This document shows, one piece after another, positions 30,717 through 38,508 of a stretch of 40,445 nt of DNA (its first letter is position 1; each line of letters begins with the position of its first letter). The stretch spans positions 1-40,445 of the forward strand of contig JAZRVO010000010.1 in NCBI GenBank assembly GCA_045599185.1. The letters are read 5' to 3'. Source of the stretch: UBA1240 sp045599185. Lineage in GTDB: Bacteria > Spirochaetota > Spirochaetia > Treponematales > Treponemataceae. Below the pieces are notes generated by a model, which was not told the DNA's origin, did no database searches, and saw only the letters and a list, made by a program, of their open reading frames with translations. Position numbers and translations under genes: made by a program.

Positions 30717-31388
30717 GTGAAAAACGACATTGAAGCAGTAGCCTTTGACATAGACGGTACACTTTATGCCAACTGGCGCCTTTACATATTGATGGTGCCA
30801 TATTTTATCAAGAACCTTTCATTTTTTATTCAATATAATAAAGTGCGCAAAGTATTGCACCGCACCGCGCCCTTAGCCGACTTTTACGAATATCAGGCGC
30901 GGCTTCTGGCAGAAAATCTGGGCGTAACTCCAGCCGAAGCAAAGCAGAAAATTCAAAACATTGTTTACGACGGACTGAAACCTTTTTTTAAAAAAGTAAA
31001 GCCTTTCAGCCATTTAACCGAAACTTTTCAGGCCTTCCGCAATGCCGGCTACAAAATCGGCATCCTTTCAGATTTTCCGCCGGAACAGAAAGGCGACATC
31101 TGGCAGCTTGCGCCCCTTTGCGACGTAATTTTGGGCTCGGAACAGGTTGGTGCACTGAAACCTTCAAAATACGCATTTGCCCTGCTTGCAAAGGAACTGG
31201 ACGTAAAGCCCGAAAAAATTCTGTACGTTGGCAACAGCGTTATGGCTGATATTGACGGTGCCCATGCCTGCGGCATGAAAAGCGCCTATATAATGTCCTG
31301 GTGGCGAAAAATATTTAACCGCAAACCTGTTAATGCAGATATTTCTTTTAAAAACTATCGCCAATTGCAGAAAATTGTGCTAAACTAA
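30717..31388 (+). CDS. HAD-superfamily hydrolase (phosphatase)
   Basis: 223 residues from GTG 30717. The frame extends to TTG 30639, but the promoter-like sequence and the position of HAD motif I (AFDIDGTLY) close to the N-terminus favour GTG. Motif II is ILSDFP, motif III Lys is in GALKPSKYAF, and motif IV is YVGNSVMADIDGA. The cap is helical and of the phosphoglycolate phosphatase / haloacid dehalogenase-like type. The substrate cannot be told. No ribosome binding site is visible. Confidence 0.83.
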   Translation: MKNDIEAVAFDIDGTLYANWRLYILMVPYFIKNLSFFIQYNKVRKVLHRTAPLADFYEYQARLLAENLGVTPAEAKQKIQNIVYDGLKPFFKKVKPFSHLTETFQAFRNAGYKIGILSDFPPEQKGDIWQLAPLCDVILGSEQVGALKPSKYAFALLAKELDVKPEKILYVGNSVMADIDGAHACGMKSAYIMSWWRKIFNRKPVNADISFKNYRQLQKIVLN

Positions 31389-31401
31389 CTGCGTATTTAT
31401 G

Positions 31402-31428
31402 CCGTTTTAAACGTTCGTTTTTAAACGG
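31402..31428 (+). terminator. Possible terminator hairpin after the HAD gene
   Basis: CCGTTTTAAACG / CGTTTTTAAACGG, an imperfect inverted repeat, but without a clear T-tract after it. It could instead be a regulatory hairpin. Confidence 0.3.
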
Positions 31429-31478
31429 TGTCATCTACAAAAAAATAATCGCAAAAAATTAATCTTTGGGTGGGAAAA

Positions 31479-34400
31479 ATGTTTACAGCGGGAAATTTTA
31501 TTACCTTGGCAATATGTGTCGGGATTCTTCTTGTTTTCAGGCAGCTGGATTCTAACAACAAGTCAATTGACAAAGTTAAAAAGTATATTGACCACGCGAA
31601 AGCCGACATGGACAACTATTTTGAAGGCAGAAACCAGTCGTTAAAAGATGCCGCGGTTGATTTGGACACAAAGCAGGAATTTGCAGTTGCTGCCGTTAAA
31701 CGTCTTGAAAAATTTGAAACCGACTTTGTTACGCGTGCCCAGCAAACGGAAGATCGCATTCAGTCTTTGGGCGAAATTGAAAAGAAAATCAGCAGTTACG
31801 ACGAAACAATCCGTAAATTGATAGAAATGACCAGCCGTGCGGAAGAAAATCTTGAAAACCTTTCTACGCAGTCAAAACGTTTTGATGCAACATTCAAAAA
31901 AATTAAGGAACTTCAGGATAAGGTTGCCCAGACAGAAGCAGCCCTGCCGGGTTTAACTGAAAATTTTTCAAAGCAGAACATGAACCAGCTGCAGGAAATT
32001 GGCGCGCATCTTTTGGACGATTACAACAGCCGCACTGCCAAAATAAGCGAACAGTACGACATTCAGATTCAGAAATGCAACCAGCTTTTCAAGCAGATTG
32101 ACGATCAGATTCAGTCTTCCTTTGATACGGCCACCCACAAGGCTTCCGTTCTTGAAGATTCTGTTTTTGAACAGCTGCAAAACCAGCAGAACCAGCGCAA
32201 AAACGATTACATTGCAACTGTTAACCAGCGCAACGAAGAACTCCGCAAGAACCTTGAATCGCAGATTGCAGAAACTCAGGACATTGCTAAAAAGTTTCGC
32301 AGCCAGCTTCAGCTTGAAATGTCTAATTACGAAGAATCAATCCGTGCCGAAATGCAGAATATTTCTTCCAAATTTCAGGATACAATTCAGACTTTGGACG
32401 GCCGCGTTGCCGAGTTTGAACGTACTTCCGTTAACCGCATTGACGAATTCAATGCCCGTCTTGACAGCAACGACCAGCGCATTGAATTAACTTTCAGCGA
32501 CACCGAACGCCAGATTAACAATATTAAGGAAGACATTAAGCAGAATATTAAAAGTGTTGCTGCCGCACTTGAAGATTTGAACGGCGAATTTGCCGCAAAA
32601 ACTTCCGAACTGCAGGGCAATTTTGCCGATGTTGAAGCAAAACTGCAAAGCACTGCTGATGAAAAAATTAAGGAAATTGAATCTGCCCTGCACGGACAGA
32701 TTGCCGGGCTTGAAAATCAGGTTTCCAGTTCCTACGCCCAGATTAGTGACGATTTGAACGCAAAAAATACTGAACTTCTTTCTGAAATTGCCACCCGTTT
32801 TGAAACATACAAAGCCGACGTTATGTACCGCTTTAAGGCTTTTGACCGTTTTTCTGCCGATGCAGAACAGCTTGAAGAACAGCTTCGCCGTTCTATGAAC
32901 GACGTGCGCACCGGCGTTGTAAATGATTTTGAAGCTTTTGCAACCGAACAGCAGGCAAAGCAGAACACTTTTGAAAAGAACATTACGGAAGGCACTCAGG
33001 CATTGAGCCAGGAACTGGTAAATGTTGAAAACGAGCTTGAAGCGCTTAAACAGAAAGCCACCGGCAATGTTTCTGAACAGTTGCAGAACTTTGAAGAAAG
33101 TTTCTTCCGCGATTTGAATAAAAAAGGCGAAACCCTTAACGTTGAACTGGACAACTGGATTAACAATATGGAAGCAAAACTGAACAATCTGGCTTCCGCA
33201 ACTGAAGATGACCGCCGTAAGGTTGAATTGCAGTATCTTGAAGAAATGAAAACCCGGCTTGCCGATTTTGAAAACCGTTTCAAGGAACAGACCGGCGATT
33301 TTGAAGTTAAGCTTTCGGAACTTGATAATTCGCTTCAGGTTAAACTTAACGAATACGAACAGAGCATCAACAGTTTTTCGCTTGATGCCAAAAAACAGCT
33401 TGAAGCAGCAAGGGCTTCTTCAGACGACCATATCAAGGCAGAACTTGAAACCCACGCTTCTGAAATTCAGGAACAGGTTGAAAAGCAGAAACGCGAGCTT
33501 GCTGCCCAGATTAAGGCCGTGTTCGCCGATGTTGATTCTACCCGCGAAAAAACCGAAACTTCCCTTGAAGCCGTGCGTTCGGATTTTGGTACATGGAGCG
33601 AACGTCTGAACCAGCAGTGCGCTGAATATAAGGAAAGTTTTGACGAACGTCTGGCCGGAATGCAGACTAATGCAAACGATTTGATTGCGCAGGTTGGCAG
33701 TTCATTCAAGATGGACGTAGAAAACTACATTGCAAAGGTTCGTGAAGAAAAAGAACACATTAAAAACGAAATGGACGATTTGCGCACTCAGATGGATCGT
33801 TCCGTAAATGGATATAACACGCGTGCAGAAGAAATGACTGCCGAGTTTAAGAAATCCTATGAAATGATGCTTGAAGAAAATGCACAGAAAATCCGTGAAC
33901 AGAACCTTGAAGCAGACCAGAAGATGCGTGAACTTAAAACTCAGGCACAGGAAATTAGGGAACAGACCGAAGCTGCACAGGAAAAAATGCGCATTAAGCT
34001 GCAAACTGATGCCAATGCAATTAACATGACAATGGATGATTTGGACAAACGCCTTAAGAGTTTTGTTTCGCAGACCCAGCTTTTTGACAAGGCTGATGAA
34101 CTTAAGGAACAGCTTGAGGGCGATATCAGTGCTTTGCGTACTGAAATTTCACGTGTTGAATCATTCAGGCAGGTTGCCGGTGATTTGGAACAGCAGTTTA
34201 CCAAAATTCGCCGCATGGAAGAAGAAGTGCAGGGCAAGCTTAACAAGTTTGCAAGCGAAAAGACCCGTATTGAAACAATTGAAAACGAGTTTAATACTTT
34301 GATGAATATGTCCGGCGACATTGAGCAGAAGATTGCAAACCTTAAAAACTCAAATGACGATTTGCAGCAGCTTCAGCTTGACATTCGCCGTTATCAGGAA

Positions 34401-34967
34401 GGCCTTACCGATATTGGCGGCCGTTACGATCGCCTTGAAAAGAAAAATGCCGTTCTTGAAAAAACAATGGAAGGCGTTGATTCTTCTTTTGAAAGCTTGC
34501 AGAAAATTGAAAAGCGCATTGCAAGCTGCAACCTTGAAGTGCAGAAACTCCCTGATCAGGTTGCCGACATTCAGAAAACCGTTGACAAGCTTAAGGAAGG
34601 CAACGATAAGATTAACGAAGCTGTTGAAAGACTTGCTTCCCTTGACGTTATCATTAAAGATACCGAAACACGTATGTCTGAAATGCAGAAAGCCCGCGAA
34701 TGGCTTGCCCGTACCGAAACCCGCATTAACGAGATTCAGAAACAGGCGCAGGAACAGGTGCGCATGATGAGCGACTTGGCAAAATCGGAAGTTAATCACG
34801 GCGGTTCAAAAGTTGCCAGCGTGGATGCTTCTCCTTCTATTCAGCAGCGTGAAACTGTTGTTAAATTGAGCAAGCAGGGCTGGGATATTGAAGAAATTGC
34901 CAGCCGCATGCACCTTTCGCGCGGTGAAGTTGAATTGATTCTTGAACTTAACACCGGTGTAAAATAA
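31479..34967 (+). CDS. Giant membrane-anchored coiled-coil protein with C-terminal helix-turn-helix (SpiroCoCo-like)
   Basis: 1162 residues from ATG 31479; GGGTGGG precedes it, and GTG three codons upstream lies in that ribosome binding site. Residues about 5-22 form a single membrane anchor (FITLAICVGILLVF). Almost everything from 30 to 1090 is charged Glu/Lys/Gln/Leu heptad sequence, a very long coiled coil. The C-terminal 45 residues (ETVVKLSKQGWDIEEIASRM, HLSRGEVELILEL) form a small DNA-binding-type helix-turn-helix. The layout matches the spirochaete-specific family I know as SpiroCoCo, whose function is not established. A tether between membrane and DNA or a cytoskeletal role are inferences. 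Single-gene unit with a perfect terminator. Confidence 0.88.
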   Translation: MFTAGNFITLAICVGILLVFRQLDSNNKSIDKVKKYIDHAKADMDNYFEGRNQSLKDAAVDLDTKQEFAVAAVKRLEKFETDFVTRAQQTEDRIQSLGEIEKKISSYDETIRKLIEMTSRAEENLENLSTQSKRFDATFKKIKELQDKVAQTEAALPGLTENFSKQNMNQLQEIGAHLLDDYNSRTAKISEQYDIQIQKCNQLFKQIDDQIQSSFDTATHKASVLEDSVFEQLQNQQNQRKNDYIATVNQRNEELRKNLESQIAETQDIAKKFRSQLQLEMSNYEESIRAEMQNISSKFQDTIQTLDGRVAEFERTSVNRIDEFNARLDSNDQRIELTFSDTERQINNIKEDIKQNIKSVAAALEDLNGEFAAKTSELQGNFADVEAKLQSTADEKIKEIESALHGQIAGLENQVSSSYAQISDDLNAKNTELLSEIATRFETYKADVMYRFKAFDRFSADAEQLEEQLRRSMNDVRTGVVNDFEAFATEQQAKQNTFEKNITEGTQALSQELVNVENELEALKQKATGNVSEQLQNFEESFFRDLNKKGETLNVELDNWINNMEAKLNNLASATEDDRRKVELQYLEEMKTRLADFENRFKEQTGDFEVKLSELDNSLQVKLNEYEQSINSFSLDAKKQLEAARASSDDHIKAELETHASEIQEQVEKQKRELAAQIKAVFADVDSTREKTETSLEAVRSDFGTWSERLNQQCAEYKESFDERLAGMQTNANDLIAQVGSSFKMDVENYIAKVREEKEHIKNEMDDLRTQMDRSVNGYNTRAEEMTAEFKKSYEMMLEENAQKIREQNLEADQKMRELKTQAQEIREQTEAAQEKMRIKLQTDANAINMTMDDLDKRLKSFVSQTQLFDKADELKEQLEGDISALRTEISRVESFRQVAGDLEQQFTKIRRMEEEVQGKLNKFASEKTRIETIENEFNTLMNMSGDIEQKIANLKNSNDDLQQLQLDIRRYQEGLTDIGGRYDRLEKKNAVLEKTMEGVDSSFESLQKIEKRIASCNLEVQKLPDQVADIQKTVDKLKEGNDKINEAVERLASLDVIIKDTETRMSEMQKAREWLARTETRINEIQKQAQEQVRMMSDLAKSEVNHGGSKVASVDASPSIQQRETVVKLSKQGWDIEEIASRMHLSRGEVELILELNTGVK

Positions 34968-34986
34968 CGGCAGAAAAAGCAAATGC

Positions 34987-35023
34987 AAAAAAGCGGTTTA
35001 GAAAAATCTAAACCGCTTTTTTT
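34987..35023 (+). terminator. Terminator of the coiled-coil gene
   Basis: A 16-bp perfect stem AAAAAAGCGGTTTAGA / TCTAAACCGCTTTTTT with a 4-A loop. It is symmetric enough to serve the convergent ispF as well. Confidence 0.95.
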
Positions 35024-35068
35024 ATGCGCAGAAAAGAATATACTGTTATTCCGGTAATCGGGCTGGTT

Positions 35069-35542
35069 TTATTTGCTTAGCAGGCAAACAACCTGCGCAC
35101 TTATGGCTTCGCTTGTTCCAATTGGCGCAAGTTTTTCACCGGTTTTGGCCTTAACAAATACCTGATTTTCTTCTATCTGTAAAATGTTTGCGATGCTTTT
35201 GCAAACTTCCTTACGGTGCGGCAAAAACTTGGGCTTTTCAAGTTGAACCACGCAGTCAATGTTTTCTATTTTCCAGCCTTCTGCTTTTACAAGTTTATAG
35301 GCTTCTTTTAAAAGTTTTGCGGAATTAGCGCCTTTCCATTTGTCATCGTTTGGCGGAAAAAGTTCGCCAATGTCGCTTATTCCGGCAGCCCCAAGCAGGG
35401 AATCGGTAATGGCGTGCAAAAGCACGTCGCCGTCAGAATGGCCGTCTTCGCCTAGTTCAAAGTCGAATTCTATTCCGCCAATTATCAGTTTGCGCCCCGG
35501 TACAAGCCGGTGCAAATCAGTTCCAAGTCCAACTCTAATCAT
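35069..35542 (-). CDS. ispF: 2-C-methyl-D-erythritol 2,4-cyclodiphosphate synthase
   Basis: 157 residues from ATG 35542; longer readings overlap ispD and do not fit the family length. Metal ligands are in GTDLHRL (Asp-x-His) and the next conserved block is GHSDGDVLLHAITDSLLGA, followed by DIGELFPPND. The closing KAKTGEKLAPIG block is typical. The enzyme makes the cyclic diphosphate in the MEP isoprenoid pathway. It starts 5 nt after the ispD stop, so the two steps are made from one message, with ispE absent from the window. Confidence 0.95.
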   Translation of the reverse strand: MIRVGLGTDLHRLVPGRKLIIGGIEFDFELGEDGHSDGDVLLHAITDSLLGAAGISDIGELFPPNDDKWKGANSAKLLKEAYKLVKAEGWKIENIDCVVQLEKPKFLPHRKEVCKSIANILQIEENQVFVKAKTGEKLAPIGTSEAISAQVVCLLSK

Positions 35543-35547
35543 TTTTC

Positions 35548-36258
35548 TTATAAATCTTCTTTGTAGGTAATTTTTTTGTTGCGGGTGCTGCCCTTGCAGA
35601 TGTAAACATCGCCGCAATAGCGTCCCCAAATTTCCGTGTCATCGGTATAAACGCAGCCGTCAGTTGCGGCCTGCTGATGTGCCTTTAAAAGCGGCTGAAG
35701 CAAAAAGCCCTGTGGCGTTTGCACTGCAAAAATCTGTTCCCGGTGCAGGTGCTTGGTAATTTTACCGTTTGCGTCAACTTCTTTCTGCGTGTCTGTTGCA
35801 GGCAAAGCCGTAACCGCTGCCCCGCTAATCGAAATTTTTTCAACCACGGCACTTATAATTTCTTCATCAATCCACGGTCTTGCACCGTCGTGTATCAGCA
35901 CGGCGTCCGGCATTTCGTTTCTGGCAGTGGCCATCTGTTCAATTTTCTTTAAACCGCAGTAAACCGATTCCTGCCTGCTGTTTCCACCGGCTTCAAATGC
36001 AAAGGCAAAACGGGTATTTGTAAACAATTCGTTATAAAAACACGATTTAGACAAAGCCGCTTTCGCATTTTCCTGATGATTTTGTGGAATTGTAATTACA
36101 ACGTAAGAAAAAAGGCTGGTTTTCAGAAAAGCATCAAGGCAATGAGAAAGCACCGTTCCTTCATTGCCGTTTATTGTTAAAGGCAGGTATTCTTTTTTGC
36201 AGCCGGCGCCAAAACGCGTTGAACTGCCGGCCGCAGTTATGATTAATGCAAGTTTCAT
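35548..36258 (-). CDS. ispD: 2-C-methyl-D-erythritol 4-phosphate cytidylyltransferase
   Basis: 236 residues. The CTP-binding N-terminus ALIITAAGSSTRFGAGCKKEYLP has the Gly-rich loop and Lys of the family; VLIHDGARPWI and ALPATDTQKEVD are further signature blocks. It catalyses the CTP-dependent third step of the MEP pathway. The enzyme is a separate protein, not the IspDF fusion seen in some bacteria. There is no ribosome binding site; its ATG lies 7 nt after the carD stop, suggesting translational coupling. Confidence 0.94.
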   Translation of the reverse strand: MKLALIITAAGSSTRFGAGCKKEYLPLTINGNEGTVLSHCLDAFLKTSLFSYVVITIPQNHQENAKAALSKSCFYNELFTNTRFAFAFEAGGNSRQESVYCGLKKIEQMATARNEMPDAVLIHDGARPWIDEEIISAVVEKISISGAAVTALPATDTQKEVDANGKITKHLHREQIFAVQTPQGFLLQPLLKAHQQAATDGCVYTDDTEIWGRYCGDVYICKGSTRNKKITYKEDL

Positions 36259-36265
36259 GGCTTAT

Positions 36266-36892
36266 TTATTCGTCCATGTCGCCTTCATCTTCGTCATCGT
36301 CTTCTTCCGGCATATCAACTTCTTCAAATTCTTCTTCGTCATCATCGTCATATTCATCTTTTTTAGCAAAACTGTGATGACTGTCCGCACTTTCGCCAAA
36401 AGGTTCAAGCTTGGAATGAATTAAGTTTTCAACTTCTTTAGTTGACATGTCCAATGCAAAAGAAATTTCGTCTTCAAGCAATTTTTTTGCAGAATCATAA
36501 AGTTTGCGCTCAAGGATTGGCAGTTCTTTTACTTTGCTGCGGTTGTAAAGAGAACGGACGATTGAAGCAATGTCGTTTACACTGCCTTTTTTCAGCAAGT
36601 CCATGTTCATCTGGTAACGCAGTTTCCAGTCAGAAGGCATCTGGTCAACAGGTTCGCCAATCAGTTCAAGTGCCTGACGTGCTTCTGCTTCGGTAACAAT
36701 GGCTCTAATGCCCAGTTCTTCAGCCTTGTTTACTGGAACCATAACGGTCATGTCGGAAACTTCAAGGTAAATTACATAATAATTCAGTTCTTGGTCTTTG
36801 AATTTTTTGGTTGTAATGTCGGTAATTTTGCCGACGCCTTGACTTGGATAAACAATTTTTTGATCAATCTGATATGTTGGAGTATCACTCAT
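36266..36892 (-). CDS. carD: CarD family transcriptional regulator
   Basis: 208 residues from ATG 36892; an in-frame ATG six codons upstream is less likely because the -10 hexamer lies between. The N-terminal RNA-polymerase-interacting domain (QKIVYPSQGVGKITDI, then YYVIYLEVSDMTVMVPV) is followed by a helical DNA-contacting domain (about 75-155) with SDWKLRYQMN. The C-terminal 35 residues are extremely acidic (Asp/Glu runs), an unusual tail. CarD proteins stabilise the open promoter complex of housekeeping sigma factors. It heads an operon with ispD and ispF. Confidence 0.93.
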   Translation of the reverse strand: MSDTPTYQIDQKIVYPSQGVGKITDITTKKFKDQELNYYVIYLEVSDMTVMVPVNKAEELGIRAIVTEAEARQALELIGEPVDQMPSDWKLRYQMNMDLLKKGSVNDIASIVRSLYNRSKVKELPILERKLYDSAKKLLEDEISFALDMSTKEVENLIHSKLEPFGESADSHHSFAKKDEYDDDDEEEFEEVDMPEEDDDEDEGDMDE

Positions 36893-36898
36893 GGAACA

Positions 36899-36927
36899 AT
36901 TATAGCACAAAAAAGCGCTTGGGTCAA
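36899..36927 (-). promoter_or_regulatory. Promoter of carD-ispD-ispF, embedded in a terminator
   Basis: On the minus strand TTGACC (36922-36927, 5 of 6), 17-bp spacer, perfect TATAAT (36899-36904) with an extended -10 TG, then 6 nt to ATG 36892. This is the strongest promoter in the window and implies a leaderless carD message. Confidence 0.88.
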
Positions 36928-36936
36928 AGCGCTTTT
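36911..36936 (-). terminator. Terminator of the oligopeptide-binding protein gene
   Basis: On the minus strand AAAAGCGCTT, loop TGACCC, AAGCGCTTTTTT. The loop supplies most of the carD -35 hexamer, and the T-tract forms part of the promoter spacer. Confidence 0.88.
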
Positions 36937-36954
36937 CGTGTCTGTTTTTTTTGT

Positions 36955-38508
36955 TCAGTTTGCCATAACAATGTTTACCGGCAGGGCAGGCTGAATGAAT
37001 TTAATGTACTTTAGCGGATGAATGTTAAGGGCGTTGTCATACCAGCCGGAAATAACTTCGTTATCAACCACGTTAAAAGAAACCGTGTGGCAGATTGGAT
37101 AAATTACGCCGCTGTCAAGCAGCAGCTGTTCTGCTTCCGCAAGCTTGGCAAAACGCTGCTCGTTGCTGGACATTGCAGAAGCTTCGTTTATTATTGCATC
37201 GTATTTCTGGTTTTTCCAGCCCGTTACATTAAGCGAAGAGCTTCCGCGGAACAGTTCAAGAAATGCCAGCGGATCAGCAAAGTCTCCAATCCAGCTGTAA
37301 ACGTAAAAATCCGCATCACCTTTTTCTACGTTTGCCAGATACTGATCCGATTCCAGAAAAATGCCTTTTACTTCTACGCCAATTTCAGCCCAGGCTTTTG
37401 CCAGAAGTTCGCATCTTCTTTTTGAAGTGTCGTCATTTGAAAAGCACACGGTAACCGTAAGCTTTCTGTTTTTGCCGTAACCGGCCGCTTTTAAAAGGCT
37501 TGCGGCTTCGTCCAAATCCTGTTCCGGCGCGCCAAAAACTTCCGGGTAGCCGGAAAGGGGCAGAACAAGGGAATTAGCCTTTATGAAGGAATTTTTTCTG
37601 ATTTCGTCGTTTGGAATTGCATAAAGCAGCGCATTTCGGACTCTTTCGTCGCTGAAAGGCTTTTTGCTGCATTTGAAAAACATGTATTCCGTGCCGAACT
37701 GGGAAGAAAGCATGATTGAATTGCGAAGCAGAACCTTGCCGGAATCGATTGCGCTGTCTACCCACTGAACGTTGCCAACGTTAAAATCAAAAGTGTTGCT
37801 CTGGCTGTTGTCGCTAAGAACAAACCGCACAAATGGCAGTGCAACCGAGCCGCTGTCCCAGTAAAGCGGATTTTTCTGCAATACGATTGTTTCCGGTGTA
37901 AAGGTTTGCAAAACAAACGCACCGCTGTAAACATTTTTTTCAGGGTGAACTACTGCAAAAGCGTGGTGGCACAAAATGCGGCTTAAATGTTCCGTAGGGT
38001 TGGCAAGCTTCACCACCAGGGTGCGTTCGTCCTTTACTTCAATGCCAACAGAATCGGGGCGTTTGGCCTTACCGCTGCGGTAGTCGGCAGCACCGGCAAT
38101 ACAGTCCAAAAGCGAAGCAAACGGTGCCTGTAAGCTTGGTTCCAGCAGTGCAAGCCACGAATTTTTAACGTGTTCTGCCGTAATAATTTCGCCGTTACTG
38201 AAACGTGCGTTTTTACGCAGTGTAAATGTCCATGATTTTTTGTTGCGGGAAACTTTATAGGATTCAACCAGTGCAGGTTCTGGTTCCAGCGAAAAAGGGT
38301 TATAGGAAAAAAGTCCTTCGTAAAGGCCGGTTAAAACCTGCGATTCATCGGCGTAGGTTGCTGTTTGCGGGTTCAGGTCGTAGGCGTGTGGCGAACAGAT
38401 GATTGTTAATTCACGCTGCAAAAGAGGGTCAAACCCGGCGGCATTTGCAGCGGCACAGACAAGAAAAAAAATAACAGAAAAAAAACAAAGTGTTTTTCTA
38501 CTTAGCAT
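36955..38508 (-). CDS. Extracellular solute-binding protein, oligopeptide type (SBP family 5)
   Basis: 517 residues from ATG 38508; the longer frame to 38688 lies inside the upstream gene. A signal peptide (about 1-24, ending ANA-AG) has no lipobox, since the Cys is preceded by Val. Family blocks include LNPQTATYADESQVLTGLYE near residue 45, WTFTLRKNARFSNGE, HVKNSW, and VRNALLYAIPNDEI. Such proteins bind peptides (or nickel, opines) for ABC importers. No permease or ATPase gene is nearby, so it is an orphan binding protein. Its start overlaps the preceding gene by 11 nt, implying coupling. Confidence 0.9.
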   Translation of the reverse strand: MLSRKTLCFFSVIFFLVCAAANAAGFDPLLQRELTIICSPHAYDLNPQTATYADESQVLTGLYEGLFSYNPFSLEPEPALVESYKVSRNKKSWTFTLRKNARFSNGEIITAEHVKNSWLALLEPSLQAPFASLLDCIAGAADYRSGKAKRPDSVGIEVKDERTLVVKLANPTEHLSRILCHHAFAVVHPEKNVYSGAFVLQTFTPETIVLQKNPLYWDSGSVALPFVRFVLSDNSQSNTFDFNVGNVQWVDSAIDSGKVLLRNSIMLSSQFGTEYMFFKCSKKPFSDERVRNALLYAIPNDEIRKNSFIKANSLVLPLSGYPEVFGAPEQDLDEAASLLKAAGYGKNRKLTVTVCFSNDDTSKRRCELLAKAWAEIGVEVKGIFLESDQYLANVEKGDADFYVYSWIGDFADPLAFLELFRGSSSLNVTGWKNQKYDAIINEASAMSSNEQRFAKLAEAEQLLLDSGVIYPICHTVSFNVVDNEVISGWYDNALNIHPLKYIKFIQPALPVNIVMAN

